The position numbers and the translations under genes were made by a program. From Sphingomonas sp. (lineage in GTDB: Bacteria; Pseudomonadota; Alphaproteobacteria; Sphingomonadales; Sphingomonadaceae), in the NCBI RefSeq assembly GCF_026460985.1, contig NZ_JAPKNM010000025.1, forward strand, positions 17,506 to 81,505: 64,000 nucleotides of DNA, given 5' to 3'. This document shows, in pieces, positions 35,423-44,298 of the stretch. A model generated the notes under the pieces. The model did not search any database. It saw only the letters and a list, made by a program, of their open reading frames with translations, and was not told the DNA's origin. Each line of letters begins with the position of its first letter. Positions within the stretch are counted from its first letter, which is position 1.

Positions 35423-35644
35423 TTAGTCCTGCACGCTGACGCGCTGCCCGGTGCGCCCGCGGACGACATAGGGCAGGGCGAACAGATAGAGCCCGGTCAC
35501 CAGCAGCAGGATGAGCGGGAGCAATGCGAAGAGCCCGAGCCAATAGGGCGGCTGCCCCTGGCTCATCGCGATCATGTAGGTGATCACGCCCAGGGTGAAG
35601 GCGATGGCCGTCCAGCGATGGAATTGGCGGATCCGGATGTTCAA
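35423..35644 (-). CDS. Small two-helix membrane protein
   Basis: 73 residues: MNIRIRQFHRWTAIAFTLGV, a hydrophobic helix at about 11-27, and a second helix at about 36-57 (GLFALLPLILLLVTGLYLF), followed by a basic tail (VVRGRTGQR). It resembles short PepSY-like or DUF-type membrane proteins. Function unknown. It lies between the SRPBCC and DUF1801 genes of the ArsR operon, so it is presumably co-expressed with them. Confidence 0.72.
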   Translation of the reverse strand: MNIRIRQFHRWTAIAFTLGVITYMIAMSQGQPPYWLGLFALLPLILLLVTGLYLFALPYVVRGRTGQRVSVQD

Positions 35645-35677
35645 TGCTGCCTCCTCTGTTCGGTGCCTTGCGCCTGG

Positions 35678-36109
35678 TCAGTCCAGCCGCGCCGTCAGTT
35701 CCTCCAGCTTGCCGAGGAATTGCTGCCACCCCAGCTTGGCGCCGCCAAAGGCCTGCTTCTGATCGGGCCGGAAGCCGGCCTGCTCGACGCGCAGCAGCGT
35801 TCCGCTGGCCGTCGGCGTGAGCGTGAAGGTCACCACGCTCTTGAGCGCGAAGGCGGGGTCGTCATGCGCGAAGTCCCAGCTGTAGGAGAGCGTCTCGTTC
35901 GGCTCGATCTCGAGGACCTCGCAGTCGAGCACGCCGCCCCATTCGCCGCGCAGATTGAAGCGGTGGCCGATCGTCGGCGCGAAGTCGTTCTTCATCAGCC
36001 ACTCCTCGATCAGGTGCGGCTGGGTGAGCGCGCGCCACAGCTTTTCGGGCGGATGCGGCATCTCGCGCTCGACGGTGAGCGAGCGCGTCTCGGTCGCGGT
36101 GGCGGTCAT
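35678..36109 (-). CDS. SRPBCC (Aha1/START-like) domain protein
   Basis: A 143-residue protein. The AHSA1-type SRPBCC motif is clear: LTVEREMPHPPEKLWRALTQ, HLIEEWLMKNDFAP, LDCEVLEIEPNETLSYSWDF and the C-terminal helix WQQFLGKLEELTARLD. These proteins bind hydrophobic ligands in a helix-grip fold. ArsR-SRPBCC pairs are very common, and the ArsR gene overlaps this one by ATGA. The ligand is unknown. Confidence 0.9.
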   Translation of the reverse strand: MTATATETRSLTVEREMPHPPEKLWRALTQPHLIEEWLMKNDFAPTIGHRFNLRGEWGGVLDCEVLEIEPNETLSYSWDFAHDDPAFALKSVVTFTLTPTASGTLLRVEQAGFRPDQKQAFGGAKLGWQQFLGKLEELTARLD

Positions 36110-36438
36110 TGGTCCATCCTTTTCAGCAGGTCTTCCAGGTCGTCGAACCGGCTCTGCCAGAAGCCGGTCATCCGGCTCGTCCAGTCGACGAGCGGGGCGA
36201 GCGCGCCGAGCTGCGCGCTGTAATGGGTCTGGCGGCCCTCTGGCCGGTCGAGCACCAGCCCGGCCGCCTTGAGCACGCCGAGATGCTTCGACACCGCCGG
36301 CTGCGACACCCCGGCCCGCGCGGTCAGCGCCGCGACCGTCTGCTCCCCCTCGCGGCACAGCCGCTCGAAGATCGCCCGCCGCGTGGGATCGGCGAGGGTC
36401 CGGAAAAGCATGTCGGGCGCGGTCTGCATCGAACACAT
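36106..36438 (-). CDS. ArsR-family winged-helix repressor
   Basis: A 110-residue regulator: MLFRTLADPTRRAIFERLCREGEQTV, then the recognition region VSQPAVSKHLGVLKAAGLVL and RPEGRQTHYSA. It lacks the paired cysteines of metal-sensing ArsR proteins (only Cys2, if that start is used, and Cys28), so it probably senses something other than a metal. Two tandem 18-bp palindromes overlap and precede its start, consistent with autorepression. It leads the operon ArsR, SRPBCC, small membrane protein and two DUF1801 genes. Confidence 0.92.
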   Translation of the reverse strand: MCSMQTAPDMLFRTLADPTRRAIFERLCREGEQTVAALTARAGVSQPAVSKHLGVLKAAGLVLDRPEGRQTHYSAQLGALAPLVDWTSRMTGFWQSRFDDLEDLLKRMDQ

Positions 36439-36480
36439 AACTCACTGGCTATGGGTTTGATCCATAATCGCTGGGTTATG
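36436..36480. promoter_or_regulatory. Two tandem ArsR-type operators
   Basis: CATAACTCACTGGCTATG (36436-36453) and CATAATCGCTGGGTTATG (36463-36480) share the form CATA..TATG with a related centre. They are 27 bp apart, centre to centre. The first overlaps the start region of the ArsR gene. Confidence 0.7.
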
Positions 36481-36613
36481 AATGCGTCAAGCGCAGCGGA
36501 ATTCCGACAATCGGATCGAGCAAGGGAAAGGGAAGTTCACGGCGCCGGGCCGCCGGGAGACGCTGAAGCTGATGATGTCGTTTCTGACGATCATCCAGTC
36601 CACAGGAGCCGGC

Positions 36614-37456
36614 CTAGAACGGAAGCCAGGCAGCAGCTATCGCCTTGAGATCCGGCGGCAGATTGTCCGCTATTCCGAAGCCGGGAAAGCCGGCGAGCCG
36701 GGTCGACTGGCGAAGATAGTCGACGAACCAATCATAGCCGGGAAGCTGGAAATCCGCGCGTGAATCCGGAAGCAGGACGTCGGCAACGCTTCCGCTATAG
36801 CCGCCTTTGCTGTCCGCATCCGGTCCAAGGATGTAGCTGAAAGGCTGCCCCTCAACGGCCTCGTCCTCATAGGCATCCATCAGCTGGTCGGGCGGGTTGA
36901 GGACCACAGGGTCTCCCGAGCCGACACTGCCGTCCCAATTGGCCGCTTGCCCCATGAAATCGACGCCCCCCACCTCTCGCCAAAAATGGTATAACGACAA
37001 GGGAACGGGGCCAGCTTCGGCTTCGAACCGTTCAAGCTGTTCGACCGCAGCGTCATTCATCGGGGAAAATACCTGATGATCCTCGCGATCAGCGGGGCCT
37101 CTGCGCTCGAGGTCGGGGCCAATCGACGAATGCTGCCGCAGCATTGTCGCGATCATGTGACTCAAGCTTCCTACCCGCTCACTGTCGAGGCGAAATCGAA
37201 GGTCCTTGAGCGGGCCGGAGGTGTGAAGGGAGATCTTCGGCAAGGTCGGCTCTATGCTCCAGCCAAACCGATATCCTCCCGCCCTCAACTCCCGCTCGAT
37301 GCGAACGAAGTTCGCGGCGGCACGCTTCATCGTAGCGGCGGCAACGGCATTTGCGTCCTCGATAATGTCCGGATCGCGCGCCTTCTCGCCCAGCGCACGA
37401 AGTTCCTCCCAGACACGGATGTAATCGCCATCGCGGTAGCGCTCTAGGAGAGACAT
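36614..37456 (-). CDS. Unrecognised protein, possibly with a SUKH (SMI1/KNR4)-like segment
   Basis: A protein of about 280 residues. The N-terminal half is helical (MSLLERYRDGDYIRVWEELRALG, DANAVAAATMKRAAANFVRIERELRAGGYRF). The middle stretch VEQLERFEAEAGPVPLSLYHFWREVGG resembles the conserved start of SUKH domains (acidic helix, P-x-x, Y/F, hydrophobic, GG), found in immunity and regulatory proteins. I cannot assign it firmly. It has no toxin gene beside it. The start at 37456 was set by a conserved-looking MSLLERYR and a GGGA upstream. Base composition here is visibly less GC-rich than the neighbours, and the block ends at the 3' end of tRNA-Thr, so it may be an acquired segment. Confidence 0.6.
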   Translation of the reverse strand: MSLLERYRDGDYIRVWEELRALGEKARDPDIIEDANAVAAATMKRAAANFVRIERELRAGGYRFGWSIEPTLPKISLHTSGPLKDLRFRLDSERVGSLSHMIATMLRQHSSIGPDLERRGPADREDHQVFSPMNDAAVEQLERFEAEAGPVPLSLYHFWREVGGVDFMGQAANWDGSVGSGDPVVLNPPDQLMDAYEDEAVEGQPFSYILGPDADSKGGYSGSVADVLLPDSRADFQLPGYDWFVDYLRQSTRLAGFPGFGIADNLPPDLKAIAAAWLPF

Positions 37457-37842
37457 ACACCGTCCCTGTAACCAAGCGATGGCGCGAGACTCGCCACGTG
37501 TGGCCGAGGCGGGGTTACGAGAGTCAGGGCCGCTATTGCCGAAAGGATCATATCGTTCCCCGGAAATGGATGCCGCTTTGGCAAACCCGGTCATCCTGGC
37601 ACCCGAAACAGGCATCCGGGCAATAGCGTACTGCGCGTATTTCGGCCGCAACGGCGACGGGTTTGCGGTGGAAGCGCACCTTGAGGCGACGAGGGGGCAA
37701 ACCTGCCGGAAGCGCGAGTTGAGCCTTGTGGCGATCCATTGCGGTTTCGCCCGGGAGACGATTGTGCCTCCGAGCGTCGACGGTTCTCAGTTTGTCCTCT
37801 ATGAGGTCAACCGAAACCCAGATTTCTGCGGGTTTTAGAAAA
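37457..37842. other. 386-bp stretch with no convincing gene
   Basis: Open frames exist on both strands (for example 37567-37838 plus, 37548-37739 minus), but none has a ribosome-binding site with a family-like protein, and codon use is poor. The sequence is less GC-rich than the flanks. I see no repeat or clear promoter. Confidence 0.5.
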
Positions 37843-37918
37843 TGGTGCCGCTTACAGGACTCGAACCTGTGACCCCCGCATTACGAATGCGATGCTCTAC
37901 CAGCTGAGCTAAAGCGGC
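37843..37918 (-). tRNA. tRNA-Thr (anticodon CGT)
   Basis: A 76-base cloverleaf on the minus strand with encoded CCA. The acceptor stem is GCCGCTT/AAGCGGC. The anticodon arm is TCGCA-TTCGTAA-TGCGG with a terminal T-G pair, giving anticodon CGT, which reads ACG. The T arm is ACAGG-TTCGAGT-CCTGT. Its 3' end faces the lower-GC block at 36.5-37.8 kb. Confidence 0.95.
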
Positions 37919-37952
37919 CCGGTCGAAGCGCTTGGCCTCGAAAGAGAGCGCG

Positions 37953-37981
37953 CGCTTACCAGCATGATTCGTAGCTGACAA
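37953..37981 (-). promoter_or_regulatory. Candidate promoter for tRNA-Thr
   Basis: On the minus strand TTGTCA (37981-37976) is followed after 17 bases by TAAGCG (37958-37953), 34 bases before the mature tRNA. The -35 box is good; the -10 box is weak. Confidence 0.45.
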
Positions 37982-38120
37982 GCGTTGCGATTTGCTTGCC
38001 GCGCCGATCCGCCGCACCCGCGCCAATACTTACCCGTCGGGCTTTACGCGTCGTTTACCACGGCCGGTGCACAAGCGGCCTCTCAAGGAGCGGGCCGTTC
38101 GCCCGCAATGGAGCACGCGT

Positions 38121-39374
38121 ATGGACATGGCTCGCGGCGTCAATGAGCCCTTCGACTCGGCCCCCGAAGGCTCGAACGACGAGATGGTTTCCGATTCCCC
38201 GATCGAGATCGGCGCCGACGAGCGCCGCATGCACGTGCGCGCGTACAACCATTGGGTCTCGCTGCTCCACGGCCGCGCCTATCCCTCGATCGAGGACTTG
38301 GATCCCGAGAACATCGCCGATTTCGGCCCGCACAGCGTGCTGCTCGATTTCACCCGCGGGGTCGACGATCCGTCGATTCGCTATCTCGGCGAGATGCTGC
38401 GCGAGGAATGCGGCTTCACGCCGTCGATCCAGACCGTGGGCGAGGTACCAAGCCGCTCTTTGCTCTCGCGCCTGACCGACCATTATCTCCAGATCATCGC
38501 GAATCGCGCGCCGATCGGCTTCGAGGCCGAGTTCGTCGGCCAGCGCGGGCACAACACGCTCTATCGCGGCATCCTGATGCCCTTCTCGTCGGACGGCGAG
38601 ACGATCGACTTCATCTACGGCGTGATCAACTGGAAGGAACTGGTCGACGCCGAGACCCAGGCACGGCTCAACGCCGAGATCGAGGAATCGCGTCGCGCGG
38701 TGCCGCAGGCCCCGGTCGCCGCCGCGGTGTGGGCCGACGGCCCCAGCGCCGGCTTCGACTCGCCCGTCGAGCCCGTCGCGCCGCTCTACGGCTCCGACCT
38801 CGCCGACCAGTTGCTGCTCGCGCGCGAATCGGCCGCGGCCGCCCGCGCGTCCGACACGCGCAGCCGCTCGGCGCTCTACCGCGCGCTCAGCCGCGCCTAT
38901 GATTTCGCCCGCGCCGCCGAGGAAGCGCCCGAGGACTATCAGGCCCTGCTCCGCGATTCGGGCCTCACCGCCCAGGCCCGCGCGCCGATGACCCCGGCGG
39001 TCAAGCTCGTCTTCGGCGTGGACTACGACAAGACCCGCCTCACCGAATTCGCCGCGGTGCTCAGCCATGCCCGCCGCCAGGACGTGCCCCAGGGCGGGCT
39101 CGACGCGTTCCTCGAAGTCGCCGAGGGCGGCATCAAGGGCGTGGTCAAGGCCGAGCGCGACCATCGCCGCCCCGCGCCGAAGCGCGATGTCTTCGCGCGC
39201 GCCGCGGAGGAGCTTCGCAGCCGTCCGCCGCTCGGCCATGTCGCGATTTCCGCCGGGCAGGACGAGTTCGTCGTGCTGCTCGCCCGCGCGGGCAACCAGG
39301 GGCTCGACATCGTCGCGCGCTTCGCGGACGACGCGGCGCTCACCGAACGCGCGATCCGCAAGGCCGCCGCCTGA
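38121..39374 (+). CDS. PAS-domain protein (PAS_5 type) with variable C-terminal region
   Basis: A 417-residue soluble protein. An N-terminal PAS_5-like domain (residues about 20-175) shows HVRAYNHWVSLLHGRAYPSIEDLDP, LLDFTRGVDDPSIRYLGEML and LYRGILMPFSSDGETIDFIYGVINW. The middle is Ala/Arg-rich (LLLARESAAAARASDTRSRSALYRALS), probably helical. The C-terminal part (VKLVFGVDYDKTRLTEFAAVLSHA, HVAISAGQDEFVVLLARA) looks folded but unknown. No kinase or cyclase domain follows, so it is a sensor-only or scaffold protein. It lies 84 bp before the glutamate dehydrogenase gene on the same strand. Confidence 0.75.
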   Translation: MDMARGVNEPFDSAPEGSNDEMVSDSPIEIGADERRMHVRAYNHWVSLLHGRAYPSIEDLDPENIADFGPHSVLLDFTRGVDDPSIRYLGEMLREECGFTPSIQTVGEVPSRSLLSRLTDHYLQIIANRAPIGFEAEFVGQRGHNTLYRGILMPFSSDGETIDFIYGVINWKELVDAETQARLNAEIEESRRAVPQAPVAAAVWADGPSAGFDSPVEPVAPLYGSDLADQLLLARESAAAARASDTRSRSALYRALSRAYDFARAAEEAPEDYQALLRDSGLTAQARAPMTPAVKLVFGVDYDKTRLTEFAAVLSHARRQDVPQGGLDAFLEVAEGGIKGVVKAERDHRRPAPKRDVFARAAEELRSRPPLGHVAISAGQDEFVVLLARAGNQGLDIVARFADDAALTERAIRKAAA

Positions 39375-39458
39375 GTTTTTCACGAAACCGGTAGCAGTGG
39401 TTACTTTCTGCCGCGCCGAGCCTTGAGGTCGCGCGCCGGGCGGAGCATAGCGGCGCCC

Positions 39459-42400
39459 ATGAAAAACATGATGACGTCGCTCACGCAGGCGTTCGAGGCG
39501 CGGCTGCTCGAAGGAGCACTGCCGGGAGAGCTGGAGGGATTCGAGGAGGGCGAGCGCGCCGAAGCGGCAAGCTTCGTCGCCGAGGCCGCGGCGGTGCGTC
39601 CGCCGGGCACGCCGCAGATCCGGCTGGAAACCTATCTCGACGAGGAGCGTCGCAGCATGCGGCTCGCGGTCGTCAACGACGACATGCCCTTCCTCGTCGA
39701 TTCGATAGCGAGCGCGATCGCCGCGCACGACATCGCGATCTTCCGCATCATCCACCCGGTCGTCACGGTCGAGCGCGACGGCGAGGGCAAATTGGTCGCG
39801 ATCGACGCCGAGAGCGGGCGGCGCGAATCGATGATCTATATCGAGATGGAGCGCAGCGACGCGCGCACGCGCCGCGGCCTCGTCGCCGAGATCGAGCGCA
39901 CGCTCGAGCAGGTGCGCAGCGCGGTCGAGGATTGGCGCGCGCTCCAGGCGGCGATGTTCACCGACGCCGGCAATCTGGCCCTGCCCGAGGGCACCGCCTT
40001 GCTCCGCTGGTTCCTCGACGGCGCGATGACCCTGCTCGCGCACGAGAAATGGCGCACCGACGGCAGCGTCTCGGACCAGCTCGGTCTCGCGCGCTATACG
40101 CTCGAGACGCCGATCCTCGCCGATGCCTCGCGCGAGGCCGCGGTCGAGCATTTCCGGCAAGGCGGCGAGGCGCCGCTGCTGCTCAAGTCCAACTCGATCT
40201 CGACCGTGCACCGCCGCGTGCCGCTCGACATCGTCGTGCTGCCGATCCTCACCGGCGCCGAGGTCACCGGCCTCTCGATCCATGCCGGTTTGTGGACCAG
40301 CGCGGCCTTGTTCGCCGATCCGCAGGAAGTGCCGGTGCTGCGCGCGCGGCTCGGAGGGCTCGAAAAGAAGTTCGGCTTCGATCCCAAGGGCCATACCGGC
40401 AAGGCGATGGCGCATGCGCTGACCGCGCTGCCGCACGATCTGACCACCGCGTTCGACGTGCCGTCGCTCGAGAATCTCCTGCTCACCGCAATGTCGGTCG
40501 CCGATCGGCCGCGCTCGAAGTTGGTGCTCGTGCGCAGTCTGCTCGGGCGGCATCTCTTCGCCTTTGTCTGGCTGCCACGCGACGAAGTCTCGACCGGGCG
40601 CCGCGAGGCGATCGGCGAGATGCTGAGCGAGGCCTCCCACGCCAAGCTGATCAACTGGTCGATCGCGCTCGAGGACGGCATCGTCGCCTTGCTGCGCTAC
40701 ACGCTCGACCTGCGCGGGGGCGGCGTCCTGCCCGACGCCGCCGAGCTCGACACGCGGCTCGAACGGATGCTGCGCGGCTGGGTGCCCGCGGTCGAGGCGG
40801 CGCTCGCCGAGCAGACCGGCGCCCCGTCGACGCGGCTCGCGCTGCGCTTCGCCAACGCCTTTCCCGCCGTCTATCGCGCCACCAGCACTCCCGAGGAGGC
40901 GGCGCGCGATATTCTGCGCATCGCTGCGCTCGAAGGCCCCGGCGCACGCTCGGTCCGCATCGCGCCGCATCCGGGCAAGAAGGGCGAATACCGCATCAAG
41001 CTCTATGCCCAGGGTGGCGCATTGGCGCTCTCCGACGCGGTGCCGGTGTTCGAGAATTTCGGCTTCCGCGTCATCGAGGAAGTCCCGACCCAGCTCGCCA
41101 ACGGCATCTTCGTCCATGATTTCGAAGTCGCGCTGACCGGCGGCGCGCGTGCGCTCGCGGCCGAGCCGAAGCTCGTCGAGGACGCGATCGCCGCGGTGCT
41201 CGAGGGGCGCGCCGAGAACGACATCTTCAACCGGCTGATCGTCGAGGGCGGGATGCGCGCCAGCGCAGTCGTGCTGTTCCGCGCCTGGTTCCGCTATCTG
41301 CGCCAGACTGGCATGAACTACGGCATGGGCACCGTGGTCGACGCGCTCCGCCGCGCGCCCGCGGTCGCCGCCGCGCTGATCGAGCGGTTCGAGGCCGCGC
41401 ACGATCCCGCGCGCGCCGGCAAGGACGAGCAAGCCGTCAAGGCCGCGACCAAGGCGATCGACGCGGGGCTCGACCAGGTCTCGGCGATCGACGACGATCG
41501 CATCCTGCGCACGCTGCGCGGCGTCGTGCTCGCGACGCTCCGGACCAACGCCTTCGCGCCGGCTTCGGCCGAAGCGCTCGCCTTCAAGCTCGATTCGGCC
41601 AAGGTGCCGGGCCTGCCCGCACCGCTGCCCTGGCGCGAGATCTGGGTGTACAGCCCCCGTGTCGAAGGCATCCATCTGCGCGCCGGCCCGGTCGCGCGCG
41701 GCGGGCTGCGCTGGTCCGATCGGCGCGACGATTTCCGCACCGAGATCCTCGGGCTGATGAAGGCGCAGCGCGTCAAGAACGCGGTGATCGTGCCGACCGG
41801 CGCCAAGGGCGGCTTCTACCCCAAGCAGCTGCCTTCGCCCGCGCTGGACCGTGACGCCTGGTTCGCCGAAGGGACGGAGAGCTACCGCATCTTCATCCGC
41901 TCGCTGCTGTCGATCACCGACAACATCGTCGCGGGCGCGGTGGTGCATCCCGAGGGTGTCGCGATCCTCGACGGCGAAGATCCCTATTTCGTCGTCGCCG
42001 CCGACAAGGGCACCGCGACCTTCTCCGACGTCGCCAACCGAATCGCGGTCGATCGCAACTTCTGGCTCGGTGACGCCTTCGCCTCGGGCGGGTCGCACGG
42101 CTACGACCACAAGGCGATGGGCATCACCGCCAAGGGCGCCTGGGTTTCGGTCCGCCGCCACTTCCTCGAAATGGGCGTCGACGTGCAGTCCGAGCCGGTG
42201 CGCGTCGCCGGTTGCGGCGACATGTCGGGCGACGTGTTCGGCAACGGCATGCTGCTGTCGAAGGCGATCAAGCTGATCGCGGCGTTCGACCATCGCCACA
42301 TCTTCCTCGATCCCGATCCCGATCCGGCGAAGAGCTGGGACGAGCGCGCGCGCATGTTCGCGCTGCCGCGGTCGAGCTGGGCGGACTATGATCCGGGCCT

Positions 42401-44072
42401 GATCTCGAAGGGCGGCGGCGTCTTCGCGCGCACCGAGAAGTCGATCCCGCTGAGCCCCGAAATACAGAAGATGCTCGGCCTCGACGTGGCGGAGATCGAT
42501 CCCAACAGCCTCATCTCGGCGATCCTCAAGGCGCCGGTCGACTTGCTCTGGTTCGGCGGCATCGGCACTTATGTGAAGGCCGCGAGCGAGAACCATGTCG
42601 AGGTCGGCGATCCCGCCAACGACCGCCTCCGCGTCAATGCCGAGCAGCTCCGCGCCAAGGCGATCGGCGAGGGCGCCAATCTCGGCGTCACCCAGGCGGC
42701 GCGCATCGCCTTCGCCGGCCATGGCGGGCGGATCAACACCGACTTCATCGACAATTCGGCGGGCGTCGACTGCTCGGACAACGAGGTCAACATCAAGATC
42801 GCGCTCAACCGCGAGGTGATCGAGGGCCGGCTCGATTTCGAGGACCGCAACGCGCTCCTCGCCGAGATGACCGACGACGTCGCGCATCTCGTGCTCGAGG
42901 ACAATCGCCTCCAGACGCTCGCGCTCTCCTTCATGGAGAATGACGGGGCGGTGTCGCTGCCCAGCTATGTCCGGGTGATCGAGATCCTCGAAGGTGCCGG
43001 TCGGCTCGACCGCGCGGTCGAGGGTCTATCCTCCAATGAGGACCTGCTGCGCCGTGCGCAGGAGGGCAGGGGGCTCACCCGGCCGGAGCTGTCGGTGCTG
43101 CTCGCCTCGACCAAGCTCGCATTGCAGGACGCGATCGAGCAGGGCCGGCTCGGCGCCGATCCCGAGCTCGAGGACGATCTGCGTGCCGCCTTCCCCCAGG
43201 CGATGCAGGCGCGCTTCGCCACGGCGATCGAGGAGCATCGCCTGCGGAACGAGATCGTCGCGACCAAGCTCGCCAACCGCATCATCAACCGGCTCGGGGT
43301 GCTCCATCCCTTCGAACTGGCCGAGGAGGAAGGCGCCGCGGTGCGCGACATCGCGGCGATGTTCGTCGTCACCGAGCGGCTTTTCTGCCTGCCCGCGGTC
43401 TGGGAGGCGGTGGAGAATGCGCCGATCAGCGAGGGCGCGCGCCTTGCCTTGCTCGACGAGATGGCGGTCGCGGTGCGCGGCCAGGTCGCCGATCTGCTCC
43501 GCGTCTGCCGCCCCGGCGCGAGCCCGGCCGAGGTGATCGCGCGGCTAAAGCCCGGCATCGACGCGCTCGACCGGCAGGCCAAGGCGCTGTTGCTCGACGA
43601 AGTGAAGAGCCAGAGCGGGCGGATCTCGGGCAAGCTCGAAGCGGCGGGTGCGCCGCCCGAGCTGGTCGCCAAGGTCGTGCGGCTGTTCGAGATGGACGGC
43701 GCGGTCGGGCTCGCCGAGCTCGGCGTGCGCAAGGGGATCGACGAGACTGTGCTCACGCGCGCCTTCACGCATCTGGGGCAGGCGCTGGGGCTGGACTGGG
43801 CGCAGTCGACCGCGGCGCGGATCACCACCGGCGATCCCTGGGAGCGGCTGCTCATCGCGGGCCTCGCGCGCGATTTCCAGCAGCTGCGGCTGGAGTTCCT
43901 CGGCCGTGCCGAGGGCGATCCGCAGGCCGCGGTCGAGGCGTGGCTCGATGCCAATCGGGCGCGGGTCGATCAGTTCGCCAATCTCGTGCGCCGCGCGCGC
44001 CAGGCGGCGGTGCCCAATGCCGCGATGCTCGCGCAGATCGCCGGCCAGGCGCGCGTGCTGCTGGGCCGCTAG
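39459..44072 (+). CDS. gdhB: Large NAD-specific glutamate dehydrogenase (GDH-180 class)
   Basis: A 1537-residue enzyme of the 170-180 kDa bacterial NAD-GDH class, which oxidises glutamate to 2-oxoglutarate and ammonia for catabolism. The long N-terminal region (ACT-like segments, RLAVVNDDMPFLVDSIASAI) precedes the catalytic part at about residues 740-1250: RGGLRWSDRRDDFRTEILGL, VPTGAKGGFYPKQLP with the catalytic lysine, and CGDMSGDVFGNGMLLS in the NAD domain. The length is typical. The start was set at ATG 39459 (MKNMMTSLTQAFE). A family A repeat begins six bases after the stop. The symbol follows common use for this class; other names (gdhA-like) occur. Confidence 0.93.
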   Translation: MKNMMTSLTQAFEARLLEGALPGELEGFEEGERAEAASFVAEAAAVRPPGTPQIRLETYLDEERRSMRLAVVNDDMPFLVDSIASAIAAHDIAIFRIIHPVVTVERDGEGKLVAIDAESGRRESMIYIEMERSDARTRRGLVAEIERTLEQVRSAVEDWRALQAAMFTDAGNLALPEGTALLRWFLDGAMTLLAHEKWRTDGSVSDQLGLARYTLETPILADASREAAVEHFRQGGEAPLLLKSNSISTVHRRVPLDIVVLPILTGAEVTGLSIHAGLWTSAALFADPQEVPVLRARLGGLEKKFGFDPKGHTGKAMAHALTALPHDLTTAFDVPSLENLLLTAMSVADRPRSKLVLVRSLLGRHLFAFVWLPRDEVSTGRREAIGEMLSEASHAKLINWSIALEDGIVALLRYTLDLRGGGVLPDAAELDTRLERMLRGWVPAVEAALAEQTGAPSTRLALRFANAFPAVYRATSTPEEAARDILRIAALEGPGARSVRIAPHPGKKGEYRIKLYAQGGALALSDAVPVFENFGFRVIEEVPTQLANGIFVHDFEVALTGGARALAAEPKLVEDAIAAVLEGRAENDIFNRLIVEGGMRASAVVLFRAWFRYLRQTGMNYGMGTVVDALRRAPAVAAALIERFEAAHDPARAGKDEQAVKAATKAIDAGLDQVSAIDDDRILRTLRGVVLATLRTNAFAPASAEALAFKLDSAKVPGLPAPLPWREIWVYSPRVEGIHLRAGPVARGGLRWSDRRDDFRTEILGLMKAQRVKNAVIVPTGAKGGFYPKQLPSPALDRDAWFAEGTESYRIFIRSLLSITDNIVAGAVVHPEGVAILDGEDPYFVVAADKGTATFSDVANRIAVDRNFWLGDAFASGGSHGYDHKAMGITAKGAWVSVRRHFLEMGVDVQSEPVRVAGCGDMSGDVFGNGMLLSKAIKLIAAFDHRHIFLDPDPDPAKSWDERARMFALPRSSWADYDPGLISKGGGVFARTEKSIPLSPEIQKMLGLDVAEIDPNSLISAILKAPVDLLWFGGIGTYVKAASENHVEVGDPANDRLRVNAEQLRAKAIGEGANLGVTQAARIAFAGHGGRINTDFIDNSAGVDCSDNEVNIKIALNREVIEGRLDFEDRNALLAEMTDDVAHLVLEDNRLQTLALSFMENDGAVSLPSYVRVIEILEGAGRLDRAVEGLSSNEDLLRRAQEGRGLTRPELSVLLASTKLALQDAIEQGRLGADPELEDDLRAAFPQAMQARFATAIEEHRLRNEIVATKLANRIINRLGVLHPFELAEEEGAAVRDIAAMFVVTERLFCLPAVWEAVENAPISEGARLALLDEMAVAVRGQVADLLRVCRPGASPAEVIARLKPGIDALDRQAKALLLDEVKSQSGRISGKLEAAGAPPELVAKVVRLFEMDGAVGLAELGVRKGIDETVLTRAFTHLGQALGLDWAQSTAARITTGDPWERLLIAGLARDFQQLRLEFLGRAEGDPQAAVEAWLDANRARVDQFANLVRRARQAAVPNAAMLAQIAGQARVLLGR

Positions 44073-44077
44073 GGCGC

Positions 44078-44250
44078 ATCGGCACTCAGGTTGAAGGCCT
44101 TCCTATCCTCCCCCGCCAGGGGGAGGTGGCACGCGCAGCGTGACGGAGGGGGCGGAAGCACGGCGCTCCATTAGAGAGGGCATTGCTTACCTCCCCCTCC
44201 GACGCCTTCGGCGCCACCTCCCCCTGGCGGGGGAGGATTTGAATGTCGAT
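44078..44250. repeat. Composite inverted-repeat element, family A copy 2
   Basis: A second copy of the element at 198-373. The 134-bp core (44105-44238) aligns without gaps, and both share the terminal TGAATGTCGAT. The left outer arm is slightly diverged (ATCGGCACTCA against ATCGACATTCA). It lies between the convergent glutamate dehydrogenase gene and a small membrane-protein gene. Confidence 0.87.
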
Positions 44251-44267
44251 TTGACCTAGGGGAATGA

Positions 44268-44290
44268 CCGGCCGGCTTCGGGCCGGCCGG
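44268..44290. terminator. Strong hairpin beside a small gene
   Basis: CCGGCCGG-CTTCGGG-CCGGCCGG forms a stem of at least eight pairs, nine bases beyond the stop of the 39-codon minus-strand gene. No U-tract is present. Confidence 0.55.
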
Positions 44291-44298
44291 CGTGTGTC

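Noticed and set aside
35580..35644. A riboswitch or T-box upstream of thrS, infC or the cob genes
   Set aside because: I looked at the leaders of thrS, cobS and the receptors and saw no conserved riboswitch elements such as a B12 box.
37479..37838. A 119-codon plus-strand frame next to tRNA-Thr
   Set aside because: No ribosome-binding site, no family-like protein and cysteine-rich odd composition; not supported as a gene.
38055..42887. A 1610-codon open frame on the minus strand opposite glutamate dehydrogenase and the PAS protein
   Set aside because: It spans two real genes, has a low-complexity composition and no recognisable motif, so it is an artefact of high GC content.
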